Below, piece by piece: positions 27,914 through 36,373 of a stretch of DNA of 64,000 bases. This DNA comes from Tistlia sp040905785 (GTDB taxonomy: Bacteria > Pseudomonadota > Alphaproteobacteria > Kiloniellales > DSM-21159): assembly GCF_040905785.1 (NCBI RefSeq), contig NZ_JBBDQW010000072.1:62001-126000 (forward strand), given 5' to 3'. Position 1 is the first letter of the stretch; every line of letters begins with the position of its first letter. The translations under genes were made by a program, and so were the position numbers. The notes beneath the pieces were generated by a model. The model worked only from the letters and a program-made list of their open reading frames with translations, was not told where the DNA came from and did no database searches.

Positions 27914-28954
27914 ATGCGCCCGATGAAGAACCTGCTGTCGGCCCTGCTCCTTCTGCCGCTGGCGGCGGCCGGCGCGCTCGCCCAGGGCGGGGAGCGGCCG
28001 CTCGACCCGCGGAGCCTGGATCTCTCCGCCGTGGTCGGCATCGAGGCGACGATCCTGCCCGAGGGCAGCACCGCCGGCAGCCTGGGGTCGACCCGGCTCG
28101 GCAACGGCGTGCTGATCGACGCCGCCGAGGGCCTGGTGCTGACGATCGGCTACGTCGTGCTGGAGGCGGCGGCGGTCGACCTGCTGATCGCCGCACCGGA
28201 CCCGGCGGCGGCAACCCGGCGCGTCCCGGCCGAGGTGCTGGCCTACGACGGCGAGACCGGCTTCGGCATCCTGCGCGCCAGCGCTCGGCTCGGCCTGGAG
28301 GCGATGGCGATCGGCGAATCGGCCGCCCTCGAACCCCGCGACCCGCTGCTCAGCGTGACCTGGAGCGACGCCGGGCCGGTGATCGCGCCGGCGCTGCTGA
28401 TGGCGCGGCGCGAGTTCGCCGGCTACTGGGAGTACCTGCTGCCCGACGCGCTCTTCGCCGCGCCCTCCCGGCCGAACTGGGCGGGCGCAGCCCTGCTCGA
28501 CGCCGAGGGCCGGCTGGTCGGCCTCGGCTCGCTGCAGGTCGGCGACACCATCGGCGCCGCCGAGGCCGGCGGGCCGGTCATAGCGGGCAACATGTACGTG
28601 CCGATCGACGCCCTGAAGCCGATCTACGGCGAGCTGGTCTCCTTCGGGCGCAGCCGCAAGGCCGCGCGGCCCTGGCTCGGCCTCCATTCCACCGAGCTGC
28701 GCGGCCAGGTCGTCGTGGTCCGCACGACCGAGCGCAGCCCGGCCGCCGAGGCCGGCATCGAGCCGGGCGAGATCGTCCAGGCGGTCAAGGGCGAGCCGGT
28801 GACCGGCCTCGCCGACTTCTACCGCAAGCTCTGGGCTCTCGGCGACGCCGGCGTCGAGGTGCCGCTGACCCTGCGCGGCCCGGACGGCCGGCGCGAGCTG
28901 ACCGTCAAGTCCGTCGACCGCGTCAGCCGCCTGCGCCTCGACCAGACGCTTTAG
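27914..28954 (+). CDS. Catalytically dead HtrA-like protease with PDZ domain
   Basis: About 346 residues from the ATG at 27914 (MRPMKNLLSA; MKN nine bases later is an alternative). A Sec signal (LLSALLLLPLAAAGALAQ) predicts a periplasmic protein. A trypsin-like fold follows: GNGVLIDAAEGLVLTIGYVVLEA where HtrA proteins have a TNxHV catalytic His (here Tyr), DGETGFGILRA where the Asp is expected (here no DLA), and NWAGAALLDAEGRLVGLG where GNSGGP should be. All three catalytic positions are therefore replaced. A PDZ domain closes the protein (RSPAAEAGIEPGEIVQAVKGEPV). It likely acts as a peptide-binding chaperone or adaptor rather than a protease. Confidence 0.82.
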   Translation: MRPMKNLLSALLLLPLAAAGALAQGGERPLDPRSLDLSAVVGIEATILPEGSTAGSLGSTRLGNGVLIDAAEGLVLTIGYVVLEAAAVDLLIAAPDPAAATRRVPAEVLAYDGETGFGILRASARLGLEAMAIGESAALEPRDPLLSVTWSDAGPVIAPALLMARREFAGYWEYLLPDALFAAPSRPNWAGAALLDAEGRLVGLGSLQVGDTIGAAEAGGPVIAGNMYVPIDALKPIYGELVSFGRSRKAARPWLGLHSTELRGQVVVVRTTERSPAAEAGIEPGEIVQAVKGEPVTGLADFYRKLWALGDAGVEVPLTLRGPDGRRELTVKSVDRVSRLRLDQTL

Positions 28955-28966
28955 CTTCCGGCGGTC

Positions 28967-30823
28967 TCACGGCCGGCCGCCGGTCTCCTCCGCCTGGCCG
29001 AGCAGCAGGGCGCGGTGATAGGCGGCCATGACCTCGTGCTCGTGAGCGAGGCCGAGCAGGCGGCGGCTGTCGCGGTCCTCGATCACCGGCAGGTGCGCCT
29101 CGCCGGTCTGGCGGAAGACCCGGATCGCGGTCTCCAGGCCGTCGTCGGCGGCGAGCAGGGGCGGGCTGGTGCGCGCCAGGGCGAGCGCGTCGAGCTCGGG
29201 GTGCTCCTCGCCGTCGAAGGCGACGGCGGCCAGCTCGCCGTAGGTGATCAGCCCCTTCAGCACGCCCTTTTCGTCGACCACCAGCAGCTCGCCGTAGCGG
29301 GCGCCGGCGAAGGCCTCCCGCACGCTCGCGAAGGAGGCGTCCGGCGGGACGCTGGAGAAGGCCTCGTCGAGCAGGCCGCGCACCTTGGCGTCGCGCAGCA
29401 GGCCGACGTCGCGGCCGCCCTGGACCAGGACTCCGCGGCGCGCCAGCTGCCAGGTGAAGTAGGAGTGCCCGTGCAGGTGCTGGACGATCAGGCTGGCGAT
29501 GGCGGTGGCGATCATCAGGGCGATGGTCAGGGCGTAGTCGGCGGTCATCTCGAAGACGATCAGGATGGTCGAGATCGGCGCGCCCAGCACGGCGCCGGCG
29601 ACCGCGCCCATGCCGACCACCGTGTAGGCGCCCGGTCCCGAGGCGAGCTCCGGAAAGACGCCGCCGGCGAGCAGGCCGAAGGCGCCGCCGACCATGGCGC
29701 CGACGAACAGCGAGGGCGAGAAGATGCCGCCGCCGAAGCCGGCACCCAGGGTGACGGCGGTCGCCGCGGTCTTGGCGACGACCAGGGCGAGCAGCAGGGC
29801 CAGGCCGTAGTGTTCCTGCAGCGCGGCGTCGGTCGCCTCGTAGCCGACGCCCAGCACCTGCGGGAACTCCAGCGCGACGAGGCCGACCAGCAGGCCGCCG
29901 ACGGCCGGGCGCAGCCAGCGCGGCAACCGGCTGCGCTCGAAGCACCAGTCGGAGAACAGGATGGCGTTCATGAAGAGCAGCGCCGCCACCGCCGCCGTGA
30001 CGCCGAGCAGGGCGAAGGCCGGGAACTCCAGGAAGGAGACGCCGAGCTGCGCCTCCGGCAGGATGAAGGCCGGGAAATTGCCGTAGTGCATGCGGCTGAC
30101 CAGCGTGCCCATGACGCTGGCGATGACGATCGGCGCGAAGGTCGAGAGCGCGTAGTGCCCGACCACAACCTCGAGCGCGAAGAAGACGCCCGCGATCGGC
30201 GCGTTGAAGGAGGCCGCGACCGCTGCCGCCACGCCGCAGCCGAGCAGCATGCGCATCTGGCGGCGGCCCAGGTGCAGGCGGCGCGCCAGATGCGAGCCGA
30301 TGGTGGCGCCCAGGTGGACGACCGGTCCCTCGCGCCCGGCCGAGCCGCCGACGCCGAGCGAGACCGCCGAGATCACGGCCGCCTTGATGCCCGTGGTCAG
30401 CGACATGCGTCCGCCCTTCAGCGCCGCCGCCTCGATGACCTCGCCGACCGCCTGGGGCCGGCCGCCGGGCATCAGGCCGCGCACCAGCAGGCCGACCGCC
30501 AGCCCGCCGAGCGTCGTAACCAGCAGCAGCTGCCACCAGGGGAGCGCGGCCGCCGCGCTGGCTAGGTTCTCGCCGGCGGTGCCGAAGCCGAGCCACTGCA
30601 CCGCCCCGATCAGGCTGCGGAAGCCGATCGCCGCGGTGCCGGCGAGCAGGCCGATCAGCACGGGCGCGACGGCGATGATCAGGTAGTCGGTGCTGGCGAT
30701 CTGCCGCAGGCCCGTCACCAGGCGGCGCCGCGACAGCAGCGGCGGGGCCGCCGCCGGGCTCTCCGTCCGGCGCGGCCGTCCCTCCGGCGGGCGGCCCGCA
30801 GGCCTGTCGCTCTTCACGGTCAT
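28967..30823 (-). CDS. CLC-family chloride channel with tandem CBS domains
   Basis: A 618-residue membrane protein. The ion-path motifs are GSAGREGPVVHLGA (gating Glu in GREGP) and GFGGGIFSPSLFVGA (GIFSP). FNAPIAGVFFALEVV follows, where the exchanger ClC-ec1 has two Glu (IIEEM) but here the second, proton-transferring one is Val. The GSGIP serine motif is replaced by GGRPQ. The C-terminal 140 residues are two CBS domains (SVREAFAGARYGELLVVDEKG; FRQTGEAHLPVIED) that usually sense adenine nucleotides. The Val suggests passive channel behaviour; this is inferred. The start at ATG 30823 (MTVKSDRPAG) precedes a basic cytosolic leader. Confidence 0.9.
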   Translation of the reverse strand: MTVKSDRPAGRPPEGRPRRTESPAAAPPLLSRRRLVTGLRQIASTDYLIIAVAPVLIGLLAGTAAIGFRSLIGAVQWLGFGTAGENLASAAAALPWWQLLLVTTLGGLAVGLLVRGLMPGGRPQAVGEVIEAAALKGGRMSLTTGIKAAVISAVSLGVGGSAGREGPVVHLGATIGSHLARRLHLGRRQMRMLLGCGVAAAVAASFNAPIAGVFFALEVVVGHYALSTFAPIVIASVMGTLVSRMHYGNFPAFILPEAQLGVSFLEFPAFALLGVTAAVAALLFMNAILFSDWCFERSRLPRWLRPAVGGLLVGLVALEFPQVLGVGYEATDAALQEHYGLALLLALVVAKTAATAVTLGAGFGGGIFSPSLFVGAMVGGAFGLLAGGVFPELASGPGAYTVVGMGAVAGAVLGAPISTILIVFEMTADYALTIALMIATAIASLIVQHLHGHSYFTWQLARRGVLVQGGRDVGLLRDAKVRGLLDEAFSSVPPDASFASVREAFAGARYGELLVVDEKGVLKGLITYGELAAVAFDGEEHPELDALALARTSPPLLAADDGLETAIRVFRQTGEAHLPVIEDRDSRRLLGLAHEHEVMAAYHRALLLGQAEETGGRP

Positions 30824-30970
30824 CGTCCTCGGCGGCTTCCCTGGGGCGCCTCCCGGCGCCCCGAAACCGCCCCCTTCCTCCGACTGACGTCGCGCGGCGT
30901 GGGACGCTAGACTGCGGCGGCCGGCGGCGTCGGCACAAGGTTCGATGCAGGGCAGCAGGGGAGAGCGGCG

Positions 30971-31486
30971 GTGCCAGAGGTGACGATCCGAGCGGCCGTC
31001 GAGGCCGACTGTCCCGCGATGCTGGCCCTGATCCGGGAGCTCGCCGCATTCGAGGGCCTGCTCGACCGGGTGAGCGTGGACGAGGCGCGCCTGCGCCGCG
31101 ACGGCTTCGGGCCGCAGCCCCGCTTCCACTGCCTGCTCGCCGTGCAGGACGGCGGCGCCGGCCGGGACGAGCCGGTCGGCCTGCTGCTCTACTTCCCGAT
31201 CTACAGCACCTTCGCGGGCGAGGCCGGGCTCTACGTCGAGGATCTGGTGGTGCACGCGGGCGCGCGCGGGCGCGGCGTCGGCCGCGCGCTGCTCGCCGCC
31301 TGCGCCGCCGAGGCCGAGCGACAGGGCTGCTCGCGGCTGCAGCTCGCGGTGCTCGACTGGAACGAGCCGGCGCGGCGCCTCTACGAGAGCCTGGGCTTCC
31401 TGCAGCCCGCCGCCTGGCAGGCCTACGGGCTGGTCGGCGGCGCCTTCGACGCCCTCGCCCGTGAGGGCCGGGCGCCGCTATCCTAG
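30971..31486 (+). CDS. GNAT N-acetyltransferase, spermidine/diamine acetyltransferase-like
   Basis: A 171-residue acetyl-CoA-dependent transferase read from a GTG with a gggagag site. YFPIYSTFAGEAGLYVEDLVV followed by RGRGVGRALLAACAAEA is the acetyl-CoA-binding motif A, and LAVLDWNEPARRLYESLGF is motif B. The STFxGxxxxYxEDLxV block is the hallmark of the SAT (diamine acetyltransferase) branch, so a polyamine, thialysine or related amine is the likely substrate. It is convergent with the thioesterase gene, overlapping it by four bases at the 3' ends, and divergent from the CLC gene. Confidence 0.88.
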   Translation: MPEVTIRAAVEADCPAMLALIRELAAFEGLLDRVSVDEARLRRDGFGPQPRFHCLLAVQDGGAGRDEPVGLLLYFPIYSTFAGEAGLYVEDLVVHAGARGRGVGRALLAACAAEAERQGCSRLQLAVLDWNEPARRLYESLGFLQPAAWQAYGLVGGAFDALAREGRAPLS

Positions 31487-31968
31487 CGCGGCGTCGGCAT
31501 GACGATGGCCTTGCCGACGATCGCCGGGCGGGGCAGGGCGGCGTGGGCCCGCCCGATCGCCTCGACCTTGGCGTAGATCTCGTCGGGCATGGCGGTGACG
31601 CGCCGGGTCGCCAGGTCGACGAACAGGCTCATCCATTCGACCGTGGCGGCCAGGAAGCCCTCCTCGGCGTGGTGCATGGTCATCACGGTGTGCAGGCGCT
31701 TGCGGTCGTAGCCGACCAGCTGCAGCGCCATGACCAGCGGCGCCTCGACCTTGAGCTCCGCCTGGTAGGAGACGTGGGCCTCGACCGCGAAGATCGTGCC
31801 GCCGGTGCGGTCCCGGAACGCCTTGTCGACGCCGACCGAGTCCATGAAGACGTCGTAGGCCCGGTCGAAGGCGACGAGGTAGTAGGCGACGTTCATGTGG
31901 CCGTTGTAGTCGATCCAGTCGGGCTGGACCTTCAGGCGCTTCAGTTCCAGCGGCCCCTCGCTCGGCAT
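31483..31968 (-). CDS. Hot-dog fold acyl-CoA thioesterase
   Basis: A 161-residue thioesterase of the 4-hydroxybenzoyl-CoA type. DWIDYNGHMNVAYYLVAFDRA at residues ~17-37 carries the DxNGHMN active-site block; FAVEAHVSYQAELK and the RLHTVMTMHH strand follow. The DYNGHMN variant is common in thioesterases acting on carnitine- or betaine-derived CoA esters and in general acyl-CoA thioesterases, so the substrate is open. It stands alone between the GNAT gene and the divergent transporter gene. Confidence 0.85.
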   Translation of the reverse strand: MPSEGPLELKRLKVQPDWIDYNGHMNVAYYLVAFDRAYDVFMDSVGVDKAFRDRTGGTIFAVEAHVSYQAELKVEAPLVMALQLVGYDRKRLHTVMTMHHAEEGFLAATVEWMSLFVDLATRRVTAMPDEIYAKVEAIGRAHAALPRPAIVGKAIVMPTPR

Positions 31969-32101
31969 CGGGCGCAGCTCCTCTTGGCAGGGGTGTTTTC
32001 GGAAGGCGGCGGTGTTTCGGAAGGTGGCGGAGCCTAGCCAATTGGCCGGGTCGGGGAAAGCCGGCTAGTTTGGCGCAGAAGCGCATCCGCCGGCCCGGCC
32101 G

Positions 32102-33082
32102 GTGCCGCCCCTCTGTCTCGCGGAACCCCTCTTGGCTCTCCTCGCCTTCCTCGGCCGTCACGGCCCCAAGGCCCTCTTCCTGGGCGTCTTCCTCGGCATC
32201 GCGCTGCCCGACCTGGCAAGCCTCGCCCGGCCCCTGGTCGGTCCCTCGGTGACGCTGCTGCTGCTGCTCGCACTGCTGCGCGTCGAGTGGCAGGCCATGG
32301 GCGCCGTCGTTCGCCGACCCCTGCTGTGCGGCGGCCTGATCGCCTGGATGATGCTGGCCTCGCCGCTCGCCATGGCGGCGGTCCTGCACCTCCTGCCGCT
32401 GCCGCTGCCGCAGCCCCTGGTGATCGCCCTCGTCCTGATGACCGCCGCGCCGCCGATCGTCGGAGCGGCGGCGGTGGCCATGCTGGTCGGCCTGGACGGG
32501 CCGCTGGCGATCGTCATCGCGCTCGGCTCGACGCTGCTGGCGCCGCTCACCGTGCCACCGCTGGCGCTGCTGCTGCTCGACCTGCAGCTCGAGGTCGGCC
32601 TGCTCGAGCTGATGGCGCGCCTGGCGCTGATCGTCGTGCCGGCCTTCGTCGGCGCCTGGCTGCTGCGCCGCCTGGCCGGCCTGCCGCGCCTGCGCGGCCT
32701 GACCCACCAGATCGACGGCCTGGTCGTGGTCGTCATGCTGGTCTTCGCCGTGGCGATCATGGACGGCGTCACCGCGACCCTCTTCACCCGGCCCGGCACC
32801 GTGGCGCTCTGGCTGCTCGCCGCCTTCGTCGCCAATCCGACACTGCAGCTGGTCACGACCCTGGCCTTCCGGCCGCTTGGCCTCAAGCGGGCGCTGACCG
32901 CCGGCCTGCTCGCCGGCAACTGCAACATGGGGATGATGCTGGCGGCGCTGCCGAGCGGTTCCGACTACGACATCGTCCTGTTCTTCGCCCTCGCCCAGCT
33001 GCCGATGTACATGCTGCCGGCGCTCTTCCTGCCGGTCTACCGGCGGCTCCTGGCGCGCGCCGGCGGCACCACGGCCGCGTGA
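32102..33082 (+). CDS. Ten-span transporter, bile acid:Na+ symporter (BASS)-like
   Basis: A 326-residue integral membrane protein with about nine or ten hydrophobic segments. Features of the BASS/SBF fold are seen: LVGPSVTLLLLLALLRVEW near residue 45, MTAAPPIVGAAAVAMLVGLDG (broken-helix region with Pro), and LTAGLLAGNCNMGMMLAALP in the second crossing region. The substrate cannot be named; BASS members import organic anions with Na+. The start is uncertain: GTG at 32102 gives the length used here, and a TTG about ten codons on is possible. Imperfect 18-19 base direct repeats (31992-32029) lie just upstream. No operon partner is evident. Confidence 0.7.
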   Translation: MPPLCLAEPLLALLAFLGRHGPKALFLGVFLGIALPDLASLARPLVGPSVTLLLLLALLRVEWQAMGAVVRRPLLCGGLIAWMMLASPLAMAAVLHLLPLPLPQPLVIALVLMTAAPPIVGAAAVAMLVGLDGPLAIVIALGSTLLAPLTVPPLALLLLDLQLEVGLLELMARLALIVVPAFVGAWLLRRLAGLPRLRGLTHQIDGLVVVVMLVFAVAIMDGVTATLFTRPGTVALWLLAAFVANPTLQLVTTLAFRPLGLKRALTAGLLAGNCNMGMMLAALPSGSDYDIVLFFALAQLPMYMLPALFLPVYRRLLARAGGTTAA

Positions 33083-33364
33083 CGTGCGCGGCCTCGGGGG
33101 CACAGCGACTGAGGCAAATCTGCCACAGGCCCCGCGGCGGACTGGGGGAGGATCGGCGACCCATCTGGCGCCGGACGCGGTCCTATGATATCCGCATTCC
33201 CGCTAGGGTCCGAAGTTGTGGGGTGCCAGGGGGGCCGTAACGGCCACCGATCCGGCAAGCTGCCCTTAACTTTTTCGGCCCAGACTCCCGGGGCGCCTTC
33301 CCCTCGATGGAGAGGCGCCGCAAGGAAACGGGGGTGTGACGTGAGAGGGCGGATCGGGAAGACC

Positions 33365-34309
33365 ATGGGTTCAGAACTCGCCTCCGACCGGCGCGCCTCC
33401 GACCGGCGTGCCTCCGACCGGCGTGCCTCCGACCGGCGCGAGGGCGTCCGGCGCAGCGTGATCGGCGCCGTGGCGGCCTGTACGCTCGGCCTGCTGGCGG
33501 GCTGCGCGCAGACCGGCAGCGACGTGCCGCGGACCGAAGCCTCCGCCGGCCTCGCCGAGGCGGCGGGGCCGGGCGACCAGCTCGCGCAGAACGCCCTGTC
33601 CGACATCTACGCCGACGGGGCCGGCGGCTACGGCGAGATCTGGGATCCCCTCGAGCCGGTCAACCGCTTCATCTTCGCGATCAACGAGACGATCGACATC
33701 TTCCTGCTGCGGCCGATCGCCGTGACCTACCGCTTCTGGACGCCTGACGGCGTCCAGCACACGGTGACCAACTTCGTGCGCAACCTCGACGCGCCGGTCG
33801 TGCTGGTCAACGACCTGCTGCAGGGCGAATGGGTGCGCGCCGAGAACACGGCGGGCCGCTTTTTCATCAACTCGATTGCCGGCTTCGGCGGGCTCTTCGA
33901 CGTGGCGACGCCCTCGGGCTATCCCTACCACGAGGAGGACTTCGGCCAGACCCTGGGCAGCTACGGCGTCGGGCCGGGCCTCTACGTCGTGCTGCCGCTG
34001 TTCGGGCCTTCGAACGCGCGCGATGCGGTTGGCCTGCTGGTCGACTCCTACACCGACCCCTGGAACAACCTGGCGCGGGCCAAGGACGCGCCGGAGTACA
34101 TGTACGCCCGCGGCGCGCTGAAGGGGCTCGACCTGCGGGCCCGCAACATCGACACGCTGGACGAGGTCAAGCGCGACGCGATCGACTACTACGCGCGCCT
34201 GCGCTCGCTCTACACCCAGCGCCGCGCCGACCAGATCCTCAACGCCTCCGACGAGGAGGACGCGGCCGGCACCGTGATCTCGGAAGCAGAGCAGCGCAGC
34301 TCGCTCTGA
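33365..34309 (+). CDS. mlaA: MlaA (VacJ) outer-membrane phospholipid-removal lipoprotein
   Basis: A 314-residue MlaA, part of the Mla system that returns mislocalised phospholipids from the outer membrane. After the ATG at 33365 come four ASDRR pentads (residues 6-25), an unusual Arg-rich leader. Next is the signal SVIGAVAACTLGLLAGC with its lipobox. The mature domain is typical: WDPLEPVNRFIFAINETID, LLRPIAVTYRFWTP, FVRNLDAPVVLVNDLLQGE, RFFINSIAGFGGLFDVA, and YGVGPGLYVVLPLFGPSNARDAVG, the region forming the membrane ring and pore. The 5' leader contains a hairpin, GGCGCCT paired with AGGCGCC at 33292-33319. mlaC follows 136 bases on. Confidence 0.93.
   Translation: MGSELASDRRASDRRASDRRASDRREGVRRSVIGAVAACTLGLLAGCAQTGSDVPRTEASAGLAEAAGPGDQLAQNALSDIYADGAGGYGEIWDPLEPVNRFIFAINETIDIFLLRPIAVTYRFWTPDGVQHTVTNFVRNLDAPVVLVNDLLQGEWVRAENTAGRFFINSIAGFGGLFDVATPSGYPYHEEDFGQTLGSYGVGPGLYVVLPLFGPSNARDAVGLLVDSYTDPWNNLARAKDAPEYMYARGALKGLDLRARNIDTLDEVKRDAIDYYARLRSLYTQRRADQILNASDEEDAAGTVISEAEQRSSL
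33380..33439. repeat. Four 15-base tandem repeats in the mlaA leader
   Basis: The unit gcctccgaccggcgy occurs four times head to tail (33380, 33395, 33410, 33425), differing only in the last base. It encodes four consecutive Ala-Ser-Asp-Arg-Arg pentads directly before the signal peptide. Confidence 0.92.
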
Positions 34310-34445
34310 CCGGATCCGCCCGGACGCCCATCTGGGCCTGCACGGTCTAGGGAAAGGTGCCTGGCCGGGTGCGGGCCGGCGATCATCGACGCTGTGGCGG
34401 CCCGCCGGAAACGCCGGTCGCCAGGCCGTACAGGAAGGAGCTTCG

Positions 34446-35102
34446 ATGCAAGTTACGCCCATTCGACCGCGCCGGCGACCGACCGGATTGGCCGCCGTCC
34501 CGGCCCTGCTCGTCGCCGTGGTGCTGGTCCTGGCGCCGGCAGCCTCGGCGAGCGAGACGGCCGACGCCTATCTGAAGCACTACGGCGAGACGGCCCTGGA
34601 GCAGCTCGGCGAGCCCGGCCTCAGCGAGGAGGAACTCGCCACGCGGTTCGAGAAGCTGCTCCGCGAAGGCTTCGACGTGCCGGCCATCGGCCAGTTCGTC
34701 GTGGCGCGCTACTGGCGCGCCGCCGGCGAGCAGGAGCGCAGCGAGTTCCTGGAGGTCTTCGGCGAGTACCTGACCCAGCGCTTCCTGCCGGTGTTCCGCG
34801 ACTACCAGGGCGGCACCTTCGAGACCCAGGCGCCCAAGGTCACCGACAGCGACGGCGTCGTCTGGGTGCCGCTGCGCCTCGAGCGCTCCGGCGGCGACCC
34901 GATCAGGACCGAGTGGCTGCTGCGCGAGTCGGACGACGGCGGGTTCAGGATCCTCGACATCAAGGCCGAGGGGACCTCGATGGCGATCACGCTGCGCGAC
35001 GAGTACGCCAGCGTGATCCGGCGCGAGGGCAGCCTGGACGGCCTGACCAGGGAGATCCAGCGGCTGCTTGCCCAGGGCGCCTTCGCGCCGAGGAACGGCT
35101 GA
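34446..35102 (+). CDS. mlaC: MlaC-type periplasmic phospholipid carrier
   Basis: A 218-residue protein with a Sec signal (PTGLAAVPALLVAVVLVLAPAASASE). The mature part is the Tgt2/MlaC lipid-shuttle fold: FEKLLREGFDVPAIGQFVVARYWR (residues ~70-93), FLEVFGEYLTQRFLPVFRDYQGG, then the beta-sheet region and LLRESDDGGFRILDIKAEGTSMAITLRDEY. MlaC carries phospholipid between MlaA at the outer membrane and the MlaFEDB transporter at the inner membrane. mlaFEDB is not in this window. A strong gaaggag site precedes the ATG, and a small GCCCC/GGGGC hairpin (35111-35124) follows the stop. Confidence 0.92.
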   Translation: MQVTPIRPRRRPTGLAAVPALLVAVVLVLAPAASASETADAYLKHYGETALEQLGEPGLSEEELATRFEKLLREGFDVPAIGQFVVARYWRAAGEQERSEFLEVFGEYLTQRFLPVFRDYQGGTFETQAPKVTDSDGVVWVPLRLERSGGDPIRTEWLLRESDDGGFRILDIKAEGTSMAITLRDEYASVIRREGSLDGLTREIQRLLAQGAFAPRNG

Positions 35103-35247
35103 GCCGGGCCGCCCCTCCGGGGGCGCTCCTCCAAGGCGGCCATGCGCGGGCGGGCGACGCAAAGCGCGGACGACGGCCGGCGGGCGAGCCAGTAGGCTCG
35201 CGCGCCATGACCGAGTCGCTTCGATCCCCCGTCGTCCTCCGCCCCGC

Positions 35248-35835
35248 ATGAGCCTGCTGCACCGCCTCTACGAGTGGTCGCTGGCCCGGGCGCGCTCGCG
35301 CCACGCCCTGCCGTCGCTGTTCGGCATCTCCTTCATCGAATCCTCGGTCTTCCCGATCCCGCCCGATGTGCTGATCCTGCCGATGGTCCTGGCCCGGCGT
35401 GAGCAGGCCTGGATGGTCGCGACCGTGGCGACGCTGGGCTCGGTGCTCGGCGGGCTCGCCGGCTACGCCATCGGCTACTTCTTCTACGAGGCGGTCGGGC
35501 AGCAGATCCTGGACTTCTACGGCTACCTGGAAAAGTTCACCGACTTCACCGCCGCCTACAACGAGTGGGGCGCCTGGATCGTCGCCGGCGCGGGTTTCAC
35601 GCCTTTTCCCTTCAAGGTCATCACCATCGCCAGCGGCGTCACGCGGCTCGATCTCGCGGTCTTCCTGGCTGCCTCGGTGGTTTCGCGCGGCGCGCGCTTC
35701 TTCCTGGTCGCCGCCCTGCTGTGGTGGTACGGGCCGCCGATCCGGCGCTTCATCGAGGCCTACCTGCCGCAGCTCACCCTGCTGTTCTTCCTGCTTCTGG
35801 TCGGCGGCTTTGTCGCGCTCAAGTACCTGTTATGA
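35248..35835 (+). CDS. DedA/YqaA-family membrane protein
   Basis: A 195-residue SNARE-associated-Golgi-type membrane protein. FGISFIESSVFPIPPDVLILPMVLA (residues ~25-49) includes the DedA Glu and Pro-rich re-entrant loop. GGLAGYAIGYFFYEAVG is the glycine-rich helix, and GAGFTPFPFKVITIASG with VVSRGARFF supplies the conserved Arg. DedA proteins are undecaprenyl-phosphate or phospholipid flippases that depend on the proton gradient; YqaA is a short subgroup of unknown lipid. It starts a compact plus-strand group with dsbB and coq7, 28 bases before dsbB. Confidence 0.88.
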   Translation: MSLLHRLYEWSLARARSRHALPSLFGISFIESSVFPIPPDVLILPMVLARREQAWMVATVATLGSVLGGLAGYAIGYFFYEAVGQQILDFYGYLEKFTDFTAAYNEWGAWIVAGAGFTPFPFKVITIASGVTRLDLAVFLAASVVSRGARFFLVAALLWWYGPPIRRFIEAYLPQLTLLFFLLLVGGFVALKYLL

Positions 35836-35863
35836 CGCCAGGAAAGCTCCCATATTGAGCACC

Positions 35864-36373
35864 ATGTCCGAGCTTCTCGCGCGTCACCCGCTGCTCGCCC
35901 CGCTCGTCGGCCTGCTGGCCGGACCGGCGGCGATCGCCCTGGCGCTGGTCGCCCAGCACGGCTTCGGGCTGGAGCCTTGCGTGCTCTGCATCTGGCAGCG
36001 CTGGGCCCTGGGCATCGCGGCGCTGCTGGCGCTGCCGGCCGTGATCTGGCGCGGTCCGGCCCGCCGCCTGTCCCTGGCCGCCTCGGGGCTCGGCTATCTT
36101 GCGAGCGCGGCGATCGCCGGCTTCCACAGCGGCGTCGAGAACGGCTGGTGGCAGGGCACCGCCGGCTGCCATGCGCCCAGCTTCCAGGGGGCGACGAGCG
36201 CCGAGCAGCTCCGCGAATCGCTGATGGCGACGGCCGTGGTCGCCTGCGACGAGGTCTCCTGGTCGCTGCTCGGCCTCTCGATGGCCGACTACAACCTGCT
36301 TTACAGCGCCGCTCTTGGGCTGTTCCTGCTGGTCGCGGCGCGCCTCCTGACCCGAAGAAAGGCGCGGCCATGA
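35864..36373 (+). CDS. dsbB: Disulfide bond formation protein B
   Basis: A 169-residue, four-span inner-membrane quinone reductase that reoxidises DsbA. The first periplasmic pair is EPCVLCIWQRW (CxxC near residues 38-41, followed by the quinone-site WQR). The second pair is Cys in GTAGCHAPSF and in VVACDEVSW. The spans are ALVAQHGFG, LGIAALLALPAVIW, LAASGLGYLASAAIAG and LLYSAALGLFLLVAA. The ATG at 35864 was chosen because the frame further upstream is the antisense-like continuation over the DedA gene. It overlaps coq7 by four bases (ATGA). Confidence 0.92.
   Translation: MSELLARHPLLAPLVGLLAGPAAIALALVAQHGFGLEPCVLCIWQRWALGIAALLALPAVIWRGPARRLSLAASGLGYLASAAIAGFHSGVENGWWQGTAGCHAPSFQGATSAEQLRESLMATAVVACDEVSWSLLGLSMADYNLLYSAALGLFLLVAARLLTRRKARP

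Noticed and set aside
33365..35102. A complete Mla transport operon
   Set aside because: Only the outer-membrane (MlaA) and periplasmic (MlaC) parts are encoded here; mlaFEDB is absent from the window.
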